Assembly (NCBI GenBank): GCA_958009055.1
Contig: OY253650.1
Location: 434,001-498,000 of the forward strand
Reading direction: 5' to 3'
Origin: Choricystis sp. odSpoLacu1
Taxonomy: Eukaryota; Chlorophyta; Trebouxiophyceae
DNA: 64,000 bases
A model generated the notes under the pieces. The model worked only from the letters and a program-made list of their open reading frames with translations, made no database searches and was not told where the DNA came from. Numbering within the stretch: the first letter of the stretch is position 1; every line of letters begins with the position of its first letter. Shown here piece by piece: positions 1 through 10,072 of the stretch. The position numbers and the translations under genes were made by a program.

Positions 1-1479
1 TCCAGCGTGGTCACATTGAGTGCATCGATGGCTGGGCGCTCTCTGTCGGCCACCCAGAGCAGGCGCCGGCGGGTATCAAGATCAAGGGCGTGCGGATTCC
101 GCCACGGCCACGCGTCGCCTTGAGCGGCGACGTGGGTCGGGGGCAGGCCGGCGTCGGCCACGCCATCGCCACGCACATCGCCCGTCATGATGCGCGGGTC
201 ATCTACCAGGCCAGTGTCGTTGGTGGCGTCCAGCGCGCCCACCATGGCCTGCAAGGTGACAAAGGACGCGGGCGGCGCCGCGGCGCGGTCGAGCGCGTCC
301 AAAAAACGCGCACTCACACCGCGGGCGCCGCCAAACAAGCGCAGCCAGGCCACCGCCTGCCTCGCTTCGTGCGCGGACACGCCCGCCTGCAGCGGGGCAG
401 CGGGTGAGGCGTCCGTCATGGCCGCCACCATGGCGGCCGGCGACAGCAGCAGCCCACGCGCGACGTCACCTAGCAGCGCGCCAGTCGCGTTGTCAAACAC
501 GACAACCCGCGCATCATAGTACCCACTCGCCACCAGGATCCGTCCATCCCCCGTCGCCACCGCCGACGTGGGGTCCGCCAGGGCGGCCCTGCCATAGCGC
601 GCGCGCGCGGCGCCATAAAACGCGCGGTGGCTCGCGATCGAGCCGTCCAGCTCGGCGCCCGCCGCCGCCGCGTCCAGCGTCCAGGGCGCGCCGTAGCGGG
701 CGAGGACGGCGCCCGAGTCAGCGTCCACGGCGAACGCGGAGTCGAGCATGCGGTCCGTCTGAGTGGGGGATGGGTCAGTGTGTAAGGTGCGAGTGACAGG
801 TGACAACACAAGACAAGGAAAGAAACAACCACCTCGCCCCAAAACTCACCACATACAGCGTGCCTCCATCCGGGGCCACAGTGAGCGAGTGCGGGAAGTG
901 GAGCGTGTCGGCCAGAAAGCTGGCGTCGACAGACCTAAGCTCCCCCTCACTTGACGGCGCGGTCAGCAGCAGCAGCGTCGCCTCCGGAATGGGGGTGACG
1001 CAGTTGACGGACGCGGTCGCGTTTATAAACCCGCTGTCCTCGCACCACCGGTTGCAGCAGCGCCCCACGCCGCGGTGCAGGGCGTAGGCTGCGCCGTCGC
1101 CGCGCCCCGGCACAAACTGCACGCTCGTCGGCGTGCCGATCACGCCGTCCCCCTCCAGCCGGGTCAGCGTGTGCGTCAACCAGTGCGTCTTGGTGACTGA
1201 GGTGGGTGCAACGCTGGCCACGGGGGTGGGCGCCAGTTGCCAGGCTTGCTGGGTGAGGGCGGAGAGCGCGTCGGCGGTCGTCACGACAGCCGAGGTGGCG
1301 TCGGTTGGTGTCGACGCGGGCGATGCTGCCGCTGGGCCGCCGTATTTTGGGGTGCCCTGTGCGTTGCCACGAGTGTCGACACCGTCGGCGGGAGCCGAGG
1401 CGGCCAGAGTGGCGGCAGCCAGCACAAGCATGCAGCAGCGCAGCAGCAGCATGCTGCGGCCAGCGCCTTGGGCGCGCAT
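1..1479 (-). CDS. Peptidyl-alpha-hydroxyglycine alpha-amidating lyase-like secreted protein (3' truncated by window edge)
   Basis: Two exons, 850-1479 and <1-758, join in phase 0 across a GTGAGT...CAG intron (759-849). The ATG at 1479 opens a signal peptide (Leu/Ala-rich core, about residues 10-29). The rest resembles the NHL-type beta-propeller of PAL, the lyase that finishes C-terminal peptide amidation in the secretory pathway. By remembered alignment to rat PAL, visible counterparts of functional residues are the Arg in LHRG (about residue 136), zinc-ligand His in FPHS (about 197), Tyr and Arg in SGYYDAR, His in NPHALD and Arg in ADRERP. The third zinc His would lie beyond base 1. No monooxygenase (PHM) domain precedes it; one could follow outside the window. 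The start lies 272 bp from the next gene's ATG on the other strand. The family call is fairly firm; activity is inferred. Confidence 0.72.
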
Positions 1480-1751
1480 TGTGGGTGTGCCGCGGCCTTG
1501 TTGGAGGAGGACTGGGCACACAGAGAGTGTGGGGAGGGTGGGAGGGCGGGAGCAGGCTTTGGGGGCACGGCGTGGGAGCCCCCCCCCAACCGCGCGAAGC
1601 TGGTGTGCGAAGCAACACAAATTTGCTCAGACAAGAAGAGAAAACGCAAAACCCTCGCCTCTCTCGCGCGCGCTCTCGCGTCCCCGTTCCTCTCGAGCCG
1701 CGCCACCTGTTCGACACTTCGAAAGAAGTCACACACGCACGCCCCCTCTGC

Positions 1752-4612
1752 ATGGAGGCCCGCGGCGGCGAGGTGAGAGCCGAGAGAGCGCAAAACCCTC
1801 CACACATGGGTGCGCGATGCGCACGCTGCGGCCCCTTGCGCCCCCCGCCGCCGCCTCTCCCTCGGACACGCACCACCGCGCACGTTCGCGCTTCAACCAA
1901 CTCTCATCCCCTGCCCACACCACCCACAGGCCGCCACCTCGGACGCCGCCGCCAGCGCGGCGCGGTTGTCAGAGTGGACGCCCGCCGCGCGGCGCGAGCT
2001 GCGCGACAGTTTCCTGCACGAAGGAGCGGTGAGTTGTGGGGGGAGGCGTGGAGAAAGCCAGTGAGGGGGGGGGGGGGGAAAGGCGCCAACCTCCCACCCT
2101 CCTTCATCAGACCGCCCTCACCACGCTCGCGGCCTGCCCTACTGCCCTGGCCGACGCTTCACCATCTGTCACAACCCTGCTGACCGCCCTCCATGCCGTC
2201 GTGACCGACGGCGACGCCCCCCCCCTGGACACCAGCGGCGCGGCCGCCGCGCTGGCAGCCGCTGCGGCAGCAGGCGACGCGTTGGCCACCGCCGCCACCA
2301 CCACCACACCTCCCATGCCCCTGCTGGACGCCGCCTGCCAAACTGTGCACGCTCTGACGACGGCGGCAGCGGCGGCGCCCCCGCCCGGAGGCGTGGGCGT
2401 GGGTGCTGCTCTGGCGGCCGCGCTGCACGCCGCCCCCCGCGTCCTGGCGGGCGTGCGCGCGGCCTCGTTCTCTGGGACATGGCATGGTGCGTGTGGTGGG
2501 GATGATGCCCCCATGGCCACCGGCGCGGCCGCGCTGCGGGCGGCGGTGAAAGATGGAGTGGTTGCCGCGCTGTGTGCGCGCATCAACGCCTGGCGGGGCA
2601 GCCAGCCCGCTGCTGACGACGCCGGCGCGGCTGCAGTCGCAGCATGCATGCCCCCCATCGTGGCCAGGTTGACGGGCACGGCGGGGGCGGCGGTGGCCGC
2701 ACTTGCTGGTGCGGTGGCCGCTCCGCCGGCCGCGCGTTCTTTTGCCCTCATCAACGCGACCGCAGGCGGGGCTGCCCGGCTGTTGACCGAGGTGGATGAG
2801 GGTGGCATGAAGGACTGCATCGACGCGGCAGCGTCTGCCTCACTGCGGACGGCGGCCGCCGACGCGGTCACCGCGCTCGCGGCGCCGCTCGCGCGCGCGG
2901 CGGCCGACGCGGTGGCCCGCCCCACCGAAGCGTCCGCGGTGCCCATCCGCTTCTGGGCGCAGCACGTGGCCCGAGTGGCGGCCGCCCACCCGGCAGCCGC
3001 TCGGTCAGCTTTTGGGAGGGCGGCGCCGCCGGTTGTGGAGGCGGCCGCTGCGCTCACACCTGTGGATGCACCACAGCTGACCGCTGCCAAAGCCGCCATC
3101 GACAGGGCTCTGGTGTCCCTGATTGGAGATGGTGCGCCCGATGCCGCCGACCTGGACGTCGCCACAGCGACGCAGGCGCTGCGCGCGGCTGGCGCGACCG
3201 CGTCGCCACCCACCGCGGCGGCCGTCGTGGCCGCCCTGCTCGTCCCCGCCCTGCGGGCCGGTGTGAAATGCGGTATGTTGGCTTGTGATTCCGTTGCCCG
3301 CGACGCGCTGGCGTCAGCTGCCGCGGCTGCGGTCGCAACCGCCGTGCGTGGCGACGCTCGCGCGTGGGCGGTCGCAGAGACCGCCCTGTTTGACGCGGCC
3401 ATGCTGCCCGCCCCCGCCGCGCGCGACGTGCTGGCGACCGCGTGGACGGTCGTGTTGACGGCCGCGCCTGGTGTGCTGGCCGCGGCTCACGCCACCGTGC
3501 TGACGCGCGCGGCGGCGGGCGCGGCCGCGCTGGCTGATGGTCGGCCGCCCAGTGTCGTCGCCGCGTTGGCGTCTCACTTGACTCTCTTAGCAGGCCGCTT
3601 GCTGGCCGCCGCCCCGCCAGACGCCACCACCCGCCTGCTGCAAGACGTTGCCGCGTCGCTGGACTTGGGAGACGGCGGTCGCGGCGCTGCTGCGGCTGCG
3701 GCCGCCGCGCGCGCCGCCGCTGTCGCCGCCCCCCCCGGCCCCGGCCCGCGCACCGCGGCGGCCGCCCTGCTGGACGCCGCCATGGCGGCCGCCAGAGATG
3801 CCGTCATCACCCGCGACGGAGACAGCCTGGCGGGCGCTCTGGCCGTGGTGGAGGGCCTGCTTGCGCGCGGGCGCACCGTTGACGACGCGCTGCTGCCGCG
3901 CGCCACGGTCGACCGCGTCGCGTCCGTGGTGGCGGGCTGGCTGCCTCCTCCCCCCGCCTCAGCTCCCCCATGCGTCACGGCAGCTGTCCTGCGTGTAGCT
4001 GGCGCGGCGGGCTGGCCGCGCGGCGCTACCGTCGCCCTGCTCACCGCCGCGCGCGCGGCCGCGCCGCACGCGCCCGCCGTCGCGGCGGCCGCCACCCCCC
4101 TAGCCCCCGCGGCAGCCGCCGACGGTGGTCGCGTGGACGCCCTGTTTGGCGTGCTGCTGACGCCGCCCCACTGGCTGGGGAGGCACTGTGCGGTGGAGGC
4201 GCTGGTGACACACGCGCGAGCGGGGGGGGACGACGTGCTGGCCTGCGTGCCCCGCAGTGTGCACGACCCCGCCAAGGATGGGGAGGGGGGCGCCTTCATG
4301 GAGCTGGTGCGCGCTGTGATGATGAAGGGAGGGAGTGGAGGTGGAGGAGGCAGCAGTGCTGCCAGCGTCGACGGCGCTGTGGTCACAGTCGATGCAGCAG
4401 CCGTGGCTGCCGCCATCGCTGAAGCAGTGGCTGTGGTGGTTGAAGCTTCCACATCCACCCCCTCCGCCTCAGATCGCCTGCGCGACGCGGCGGCCGCCCT
4501 GGCGGACGTGGAGGCGACACTCGCAGCGGGCGGGCGCGGCATCGACGCGGCGACGCTGGCGGCGGTGGCGGAGGCGGCGGACCGCATCAAGCGGCGGTGT
4601 GTGGGGGCGTGA
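1752..4612 (+). CDS. HEAT-like alpha-helical protein, possibly FIRRM/FLIP-like (C1orf112 family)
   Basis: Three exons fit in phase 0: 1752-1772, 1930-2028 and 2111-4612, giving 873 residues. The first exon encodes only seven residues before GTGAGA. The protein is almost wholly Ala-rich helix. Near the C-terminus (bases about 4140-4320) the stretch LLTPPHWLGRHCAVEAL, followed by a short helix pair ending at the stop, recalls the C-terminus of human C1orf112/FIRRM (about 850 aa), which partners FIGNL1 in meiotic and replication-linked recombination. That resemblance is from memory and weak over the rest of the protein, so the name is a hypothesis and other HEAT-repeat families are possible. The gene is divergent from the PAL-like gene and is followed 199 bp later by another plus-strand gene. 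Confidence 0.55.
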
Positions 4613-4811
4613 ATGGTGAGTGTCCGTGCTTTGTTTCTCGTGTGGCCTCTGTTTTTTCTTTCGCTGCTGCCCTCTCGATCAACGAAAACGAAAAGAAAAA
4701 AAAAACAAACGCTCACACAGCCGTCGACCCATTCGACGCGTCGGCCACGCCCGACTCTCTCACTCCCCCCGCGCCCGCGTGTGCGTCTGGCATATGCACA
4801 CACACACAACA

Positions 4812-6113
4812 ATGCGCCCGTCCAAACTGGTGGGACGCGCGCCAACCGTCACCCCCCGCCGCGTCGCGGCCCGCGCCGACCCGCCCGGGCGAGGGTCGCC
4901 GCTTGACGCGCTGCGAGACGCGGTGGCCGCCCGCCCCGCCGCTCAACGCGTCCTGCTGCGGCTGTTGGCATCTCCCGGCGTGTCTGGTTCCATCGCTGTG
5001 GTGGGCGGAGTTTTAACGAAGACTGACGTGCTGGCCGCGCACTGGACGCCCGCCGCGCTCGCCACCGGCGTCGCGTTTGCCGCACCCCTTGCCCTCCTGG
5101 ACGCCGCCCTCATGGTGCCCGACTGGCAGCCCGCCTCCCCCACGGTCGCGCTGCCGCCTCCGCCTCCGCCCGCGAAGACGTGGGAGGGCGGCGACAGCGA
5201 CACGGCCGACGACGATGATGGCGCACGCGCGGCCGAAGCCGCGCGCGCCGCGCTGCTGCGCTCCCTGGCCGCGCGCGGCGCCATCGTGGTGGATGCAGCG
5301 ACTGCGTCATCAGGCGGGGCGCCGCAACCGCCTCCGTCTGCTGCAGACAGGTTTCAGGCCGCAGCACACGCGTGGCAGTCGCGCGTCGCGCGCGGCGGCT
5401 CCGGCCTGCGCCTGCGCAAACCGGTCGCAGAAGCGGGCCTCATCGTTGCCGCCCGCTACGGCTCCGAAGCCCTGCTGCGCGGCCTGTGCGTGGGCGCGGG
5501 GGGGCGCTGGCTGGCGGACCGCTTTGCAGAGGCGGGAGGTGAGGAGACGCTGGCCTCCCTCGCCGCACGCTACCTGCCCCCCGAGGCAGCCAGCACGGCT
5601 GCCGCGGGCCAGCTAGCTTTCATAGCTGGGTGGGCCGCCGTGCTGCTGGGCCTGGGCGCGTCCGCCCTGGTGGCGGGCGTCCCCCCCGGCGAGCGCGCGG
5701 CCGCGGCGGCTGGCGCATCCTCGCCGCGCGCCCTGGCCGCGCTGCGCGCCCAGGGCGCGACCGAACCAGGGCAGGCTGCGACGCTGGCGGCCGCGCTGGC
5801 CAAGCGTGTGGCTGCGACGCGAGCCGACGCGGCAGCGCTGGCGGCGGTTGCCGATGCTGCACGCGTGATTGTGCTGGGGGCAGCCTACACACTGACCGGC
5901 AACAACCTGGCCGTCCCGCTGGCTGCGTCCCTGGCCACCGCCGCCCCCCTCGCCGCCCACCGGCGGGCGCACGCCGCGCGCGTTGTGGCAAAACGCGCGG
6001 CCGCTCGCGCCGAGTTTGAGCAGGCCATGGGGGGCAAGCTGGAGGAGGTGAGGGACAGGTTGAAGGCCAAGCTTGAGGCGAAAAAGGCGGCAGAGAGGGA
6101 GAGTATAGAATGA
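4812..6113 (+). CDS. Predicted chloroplast membrane protein of unknown function
   Basis: A single exon of 433 residues from the ATG at 4812, preceded by a CA-rich leader. The Arg/Ser/Pro-rich, acid-free first 35 residues (MRPSKLVGRAPTVTPRRVAA) look like a transit peptide. Several Ala/Leu-rich segments (about residues 70-100, 270-300 and 345-385) could span a membrane. An acidic patch (SDTADDDDG) follows a Pro-rich run. The conserved-looking stretch WLADRFAEAG recalls plant plastid membrane proteins of unknown function. The C-terminus is charged and helical, rich in Lys, Glu and Arg. No catalytic motif was found. An in-frame ATG at 4794 is possible but less likely. No function is assigned. Confidence 0.65.
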   Translation: MRPSKLVGRAPTVTPRRVAARADPPGRGSPLDALRDAVAARPAAQRVLLRLLASPGVSGSIAVVGGVLTKTDVLAAHWTPAALATGVAFAAPLALLDAALMVPDWQPASPTVALPPPPPPAKTWEGGDSDTADDDDGARAAEAARAALLRSLAARGAIVVDAATASSGGAPQPPPSAADRFQAAAHAWQSRVARGGSGLRLRKPVAEAGLIVAARYGSEALLRGLCVGAGGRWLADRFAEAGGEETLASLAARYLPPEAASTAAAGQLAFIAGWAAVLLGLGASALVAGVPPGERAAAAAGASSPRALAALRAQGATEPGQAATLAAALAKRVAATRADAAALAAVADAARVIVLGAAYTLTGNNLAVPLAASLATAAPLAAHRRAHAARVVAKRAAARAEFEQAMGGKLEEVRDRLKAKLEAKKAAERESIE

Positions 6114-6155
6114 AATGAAGTGTGAAAGTGAGTCTAAAAACAAAAAACAAAAAAC

Positions 6156-6841
6156 CTACTCCTCCTTGCCCACCACCCTGCCGTCGCCCGCCCCCTCCCC
6201 CACCTCCACCCTGAATCTGCGTGAATAGGTGGCAGGGTTGAGTGGCGCAAACCCGGGGGGCAGCACCGGCGCCGCCTCCTTGACGCGCAGCCGCCTGGGC
6301 GGCGGCGTCCACGGCACGATCCGTGGGTCCCCCTCAAACGGGTGCTCCGGCCCCGCAAACAGGCGCAGCTTGCGGGCGCGCGCATCCCTCAGATTGTTCT
6401 TGGGCAGCATGCCGTACACCGCGCGGCGGAGGGGGTCGGTCGCGTCGCGCGTCGCGGCGTCGCGCGCGGTGCGTTCTTTGAGGCCTCCCGGGTAGCCCGT
6501 GTGCCACCGGTACACCTTGTCGTCCCACTTGCGCCCCGTGAAGGCTGCGTCCGCTACGTTGGTGACGATGACGACGTCCCCCTCATCGCGGCAGGGGTGG
6601 TAGGTGGGTTTGTCTTTGCCTTGGAGCAGGGTGGCGATCTGGGCGGCCAGCCTCCCGATGGCGGCGTCCTTGGCGTCGATTAGGCGGAAGCGCAGGCCGG
6701 TGGTGTTGACGTTCTGTGAGAGAGGGTGGGTGGGGGGTGGGGAGAGGGTGAGAATTGGGGGTGGGACGAAAACAAACGCGCACGCGACGGCGGGCCGCCT
6801 GCCCTCTCTTCACTCACCCTCAGCACGTCACGGGGCGGCAT
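6156..6841 (-). CDS. Organellar (probably mitochondrial) large-subunit ribosomal protein uL13
   Basis: Exon 1 (6818-6841) encodes MPPRDVLR and is joined through a GTGAGT...CACAG intron (6714-6817) to exon 2 (6156-6713), giving 193 residues. The sequence follows the bacterial-type L13 fold: an opening of the form [18 protein letters not shown], then [28 protein letters not shown], and the diagnostic [20 protein letters not shown]. It is longer than bacterial L13 (about 142 aa) by a Pro-rich C-terminal tail. The very short N-terminus resembles plant mitochondrial uL13 rather than a long plastid precursor, so mitochondrial location is preferred. The start codon is 186 bp from that of eIF6 on the opposite strand. 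Confidence 0.92.
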
Positions 6842-7027
6842 GGCTGCTGTGTGCACACGCGGGCAGGAGTGCTCGGCGCGTATGCGGGACGAAGAGGGCC
6901 GCGCGATGCAAACGCAGCAGCCGCGACGACAGAGAAGAGTGACGACGGAAAATCGGCGCAGTCTTTTTCTGCATTTTTGGCGTGCTGTGTTTCGTCTCCG
7001 CCGCCACCAACCCTAGTCATAGCAGCC

Positions 7028-8073
7028 ATGGTGAGGCCGCGTGTGTGTGCATGTCGTGTGTGTGGCGAGGACGGGGCCGCCGTGGTGTGGCCCAACAAAA
7101 AAGTCCAACACCTCCCCCTTCCCTCCCTCTCTCCCCTCTCTCAGGCGACCCGCTGCCAGTTTGAAAACAGCAACGACATCGGCGTGTTCGCAAAGCTGAC
7201 GTCTGCCTACTGCTTGGTGGCGCTGGGGGGCAGCGAGAACTTTTACAGGTGAGCAGGGAGGAGAGAGGGAGAGCGCGTGTTGACGGGCCGCCGCTGGCCA
7301 ATGCGTGTGTGTGTGCGGGTGGGGTGGCGGCGGCGTCCCACCTCCCCGCCCCCTGGCGTGTGTGCACGTGTGCACACTCTCACGAGACAAACACACACAC
7401 GCACAACAACAATAAAAACCCCTTTTCTCTTCATCCTCACAGCGTTTTCGAAGCCGAACTGGCCGACCACGTCCCCGTCGTCAAAACCTCGGTCGCGGGC
7501 ACCCGCCTCGTGGGGCGCGTGTGCGTGGGCAACCGCAATGGTCTGCTCATGCCCAACACGACGACGGATCAGGAGCTACTGCACGTGCGCAACTGCCTGC
7601 CGGACGACGTCGTCGTCCAGCGCGTCGATGAACGCCTGTCCGCCCTGGGCAACTGCATTGCCACAAATGATTATACGGCGTTGATCCACCCCGACATCGA
7701 CCGCGAGACGGAGGAAATCGCGGCGGATGTGTTGGGCGTGGAAGTGTTTCGCCAAGCGGTCGGCGGCAACACGCTCGTGGGTTCGTACGCCGTCTTCACC
7801 AACCAGGGGGGCGTCGTCTGCCCCACCACCTCCATCGAGGAGCTGGACGAACTGTCGTCGCTGCTGCAGGTGCCCCTGGTGGCGGGCACAGTCAACCGCG
7901 GCTCCGACGTTGTCGGCGCGGGCGTCGTTGCCAACGACTGGGCCGCCTTTGCTGGCGTTGACACCACCGCCACCGAGCTCTCCGTGCTGGAGTCGGTGTT
8001 CAAGCTGCGGGGGCACGCACCGTCGGACGTGGCGACCGAGATGCGGGCGTCGCTGATCGACGCGATTGCGTGA
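7028..8073 (+). CDS. EIF6: Eukaryotic translation initiation factor 6 (60S anti-association factor)
   Basis: eIF6 binds the 60S subunit, keeps it apart from 40S and takes part in its nucleolar maturation. Three exons are needed: 7028-7030 (the ATG alone, followed by GTGAGG), 7145-7248 and 7443-8073. They give 245 residues, the same length as human eIF6, and open [19 protein letters not shown]. Family blocks include [54 protein letters not shown] and [19 protein letters not shown]. It is divergent from the uL13 gene, so two ribosome genes probably share one promoter region. A perfect 28-bp palindrome begins 15 bp after the stop codon. Confidence 0.97.
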
Positions 8074-8088
8074 AGAGGAGGGATGGAG

Positions 8089-8116
8089 AGAACAGTGCGT
8101 TTAAACGCACTGTTCT
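8089..8116. repeat. Perfect 28-bp palindrome just after the eIF6 stop codon
   Basis: Two 14-base arms (AGAACAGTGCGTTT and its exact complement) meet with no spacer, followed by a T-rich stretch. In RNA it could form a stable hairpin in the eIF6 3' UTR. It lies between convergent eIF6 (+) and tRNA-Ser (-), so a role in ending or separating transcription is possible but not shown. Confidence 0.9.
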
Positions 8117-8300
8117 TTCTTTTTGATTTTCTATGTTTGTTTCCTGTTTTGTGAGCGTGTTGATGCTAAAGAAAACGGTGCCATGTCAAACAGCTGGGTG
8201 CTGGGGGCGGGGTAGTCGCGACAAAACAAAACCCGGGTTTTCGTCTCCCCCCTCTCCTCCCCTCCCAACACCAAAAAAATGAAGTCGGTCATCGTACTTC

Positions 8301-8442
8301 GCTCAAGGTGAGGATCGAACTCACGCCCGCTTACGCGGACATCCTGGGTTGCTGAGCAAGGGAGGACGAGGAGAGAGTGACACTCTTTCCTCGCCCGCCG
8401 ACAAATAGCAAGGATGCGCCTTGACCACTCGGCCACTTGAGC
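8301..8442 (-). tRNA. trnS-GCU: tRNA-Ser(GCT) with a 60-nt intron
   Basis: Read on the minus strand, the 7-bp acceptor stem GCTCAAG pairs with CTTGAGC. The D arm carries GGCCGAGTGGTCAAGGCG, the anticodon stem CATCC pairs with GGATG, and the loop TTGCTA|A has anticodon GCT. A long variable arm (CCGC/GCGG) and a T arm (GTGAG/CTCAC with TTCGATC) follow. Exons are 8406-8442 and 8301-8345, giving an 82-nt mature tRNA without CCA. The intron (8346-8405) sits after position 37, the usual eukaryotic site, and contains a near-perfect 12-bp hairpin (8368-8379 with 8381-8392). The serine-type variable arm agrees with the anticodon. Confidence 0.95.
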
Positions 8443-8608
8443 TCACTTACTCTCTTGGCCTAGAATGAAGTTGAGCAGTGTCCATTTTCTATTTTTTGAG
8501 GGTTCAAGAAAGGAGGGGGCTGGGCGCGGTTTTGCGTTTTTTTGTTGTGTGGTTTGTGTCACACCCTTTGTGTATTTTGCGTGTGTGTTGCTGCTTCCAC
8601 CCCACGCA

Positions 8609-9894
8609 ATGGCCACCTTTCACACGGCCTGCTCGTTCACGGGGTGAGTCTAGGAGAGTCGCGTGGCGAGAGGCTCGCCCCAGGCCAGTGCCGCCAAGCC
8701 GACGCATTCCCCCACCCTCCCTCCCCCAGCCTCCCCGTCTGCCACTGCGCCGCCGCCACCCCGCCCGGCGTGGCCGACCCTGCCACCGCCACCGCCTACG
8801 CTGCCGCCGCGTCCTCCCTGGCGGCCGCCCTGGCGGCCGACGCGGACGGCGCGGCCGCCGCGACCAACGCGCCTCTGCCACCAACGCACGTCGTTGTGCC
8901 GCCCCTCTACCGCCGCACCGCGGTCGTGGACGCGCCTGTGGCCGCAGCAGGTTACACCGTCATCGACCCGGAGCCGAGTGCCGAGGATGCGGCCGCCGCG
9001 CGCGACGCGGCGGCCGCCACGGCGCGCGAAGCGGCCGACCTGGCCCGTGAAGCCGCGCTGGCGTGCGCGGCTGCGGGGCGGGAGTATGTGCCGCCACCCG
9101 GAGTGGAGGTGGAGGGCAGAGTGGAGGTGGAGGTGAGTTTTGGGGGGGGTGAGTTTGGTCATTTCCGCCTTTCCTCTCAACCTCCACTCACCTTTCCTCC
9201 CACCCCTCCCCAGTCCATCGACGCCGCCGCCATCGATGCCGCCGCCAACGCCGCCACAGCGTCCATCGACGCCCGCAAAGCGGCGGAAGCCAAGCTGGCG
9301 CGCCAACCGCGCGTCCTGCTCGCCCCGTCCGACGCGCGTGCGGCGGCATCCGCCCGCGCCCGCGTGCACGTCATGTGGCCTGATGACGGCGTCTGGTGGC
9401 CCGCCCGCATTCAACCCGGGGCGATGCCGGACGCGCCTGTGACCATTATGTACGACACTGGGGAGGAGGAACCAGGCGCCGACCTGGCGGGGCTGGCGGC
9501 CCGCGGCGAGATCGCGTGGGAGGGGCAGACGCGGGCGGCCGCCCTGGCCAAGTACTATCAGTCTGTGGATGGTGGTGGTGGTGACGGTGGCGACGGCGGC
9601 GCCCCCACGCCGCGCGCCCCCGCGCGCGCCACCACGCCCACCACCCACAGCCTCGCCCCCCTCCCCCCCCTGGCCACCTGCCGAGTCACGGTGGCCACCA
9701 TGGCGTCCCTGGGGACCCGCGTGGCGGGCACCGTGGTGCGGGTGCGGCTGGCGGACGGGGCGGAAGTGGATGGCGTCGTCGTGGGGGGAGGCGGCACCCA
9801 CGTGCGCGTGCGCGCGGGGGATGGGAGGGTGGTGACGCTGACCGCGGAGCGGGATGGCATCGACTACACGGTGGTGGTGGCGCCGGTACGGTAG
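8609..9894 (+). CDS. Ala-rich protein with a Tudor-like domain
   Basis: Three exons fit: 8609-8643, 8730-9132 and 9214-9894, giving 372 residues. The C-terminal half has a segment, VHVMWPDDGVWWPARI followed by a strand ending YDTGEEEPG, that matches the pattern of Tudor-like domains in plant and algal chromatin proteins (W-P-DDG-W-P, then YDDGEEE). A second strand-rich stretch near the end may form another small barrel. The N-terminal half is low-complexity Ala-rich helix. Intron 2 (81 nt) is a multiple of three and has no in-frame stop, so its removal rests on the GTGAGT...CCCAG signals. A histone-methyl-reader role would be inference only. Confidence 0.6.
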
Positions 9895-10072
9895 AAGAGA
9901 GGGTTTGGGGGGGGCTGTTTTTTGTGTGTTGTGCGTGTGTCCGTCTCTTTCTCCCCCGCAAAAGAGGCAAGTGCGGCAGTGCGCCTGCTATCCAGATACA
10001 AACTTTAACCCTAAAACCCGCGGCGTCAGGAAACCGGGGGGAAAGAAAGGTGGCGGAAACTCCTTCCCTTTC

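Noticed and set aside
2107..3402. 431-codon ORF antisense to the HEAT-like gene
   Set aside because: A shadow frame: GC-rich Ala codons on one strand give stop-free frames on the other. No family motif, and low-complexity Ala/Ser/Thr composition.
4794..4811. Earlier in-frame ATG for the plastid membrane protein
   Set aside because: It would add only His/Thr residues from the CA repeat; the ATG at 4812 gives a better transit peptide.
8089..8116. Palindrome as a bacterial rho-independent terminator
   Set aside because: The gene is a spliced eukaryotic eIF6, so a bacterial terminator reading does not apply.
10000..10020. Telomere-like CCCTAAAA word
   Set aside because: A single unit with no array; expected by chance.
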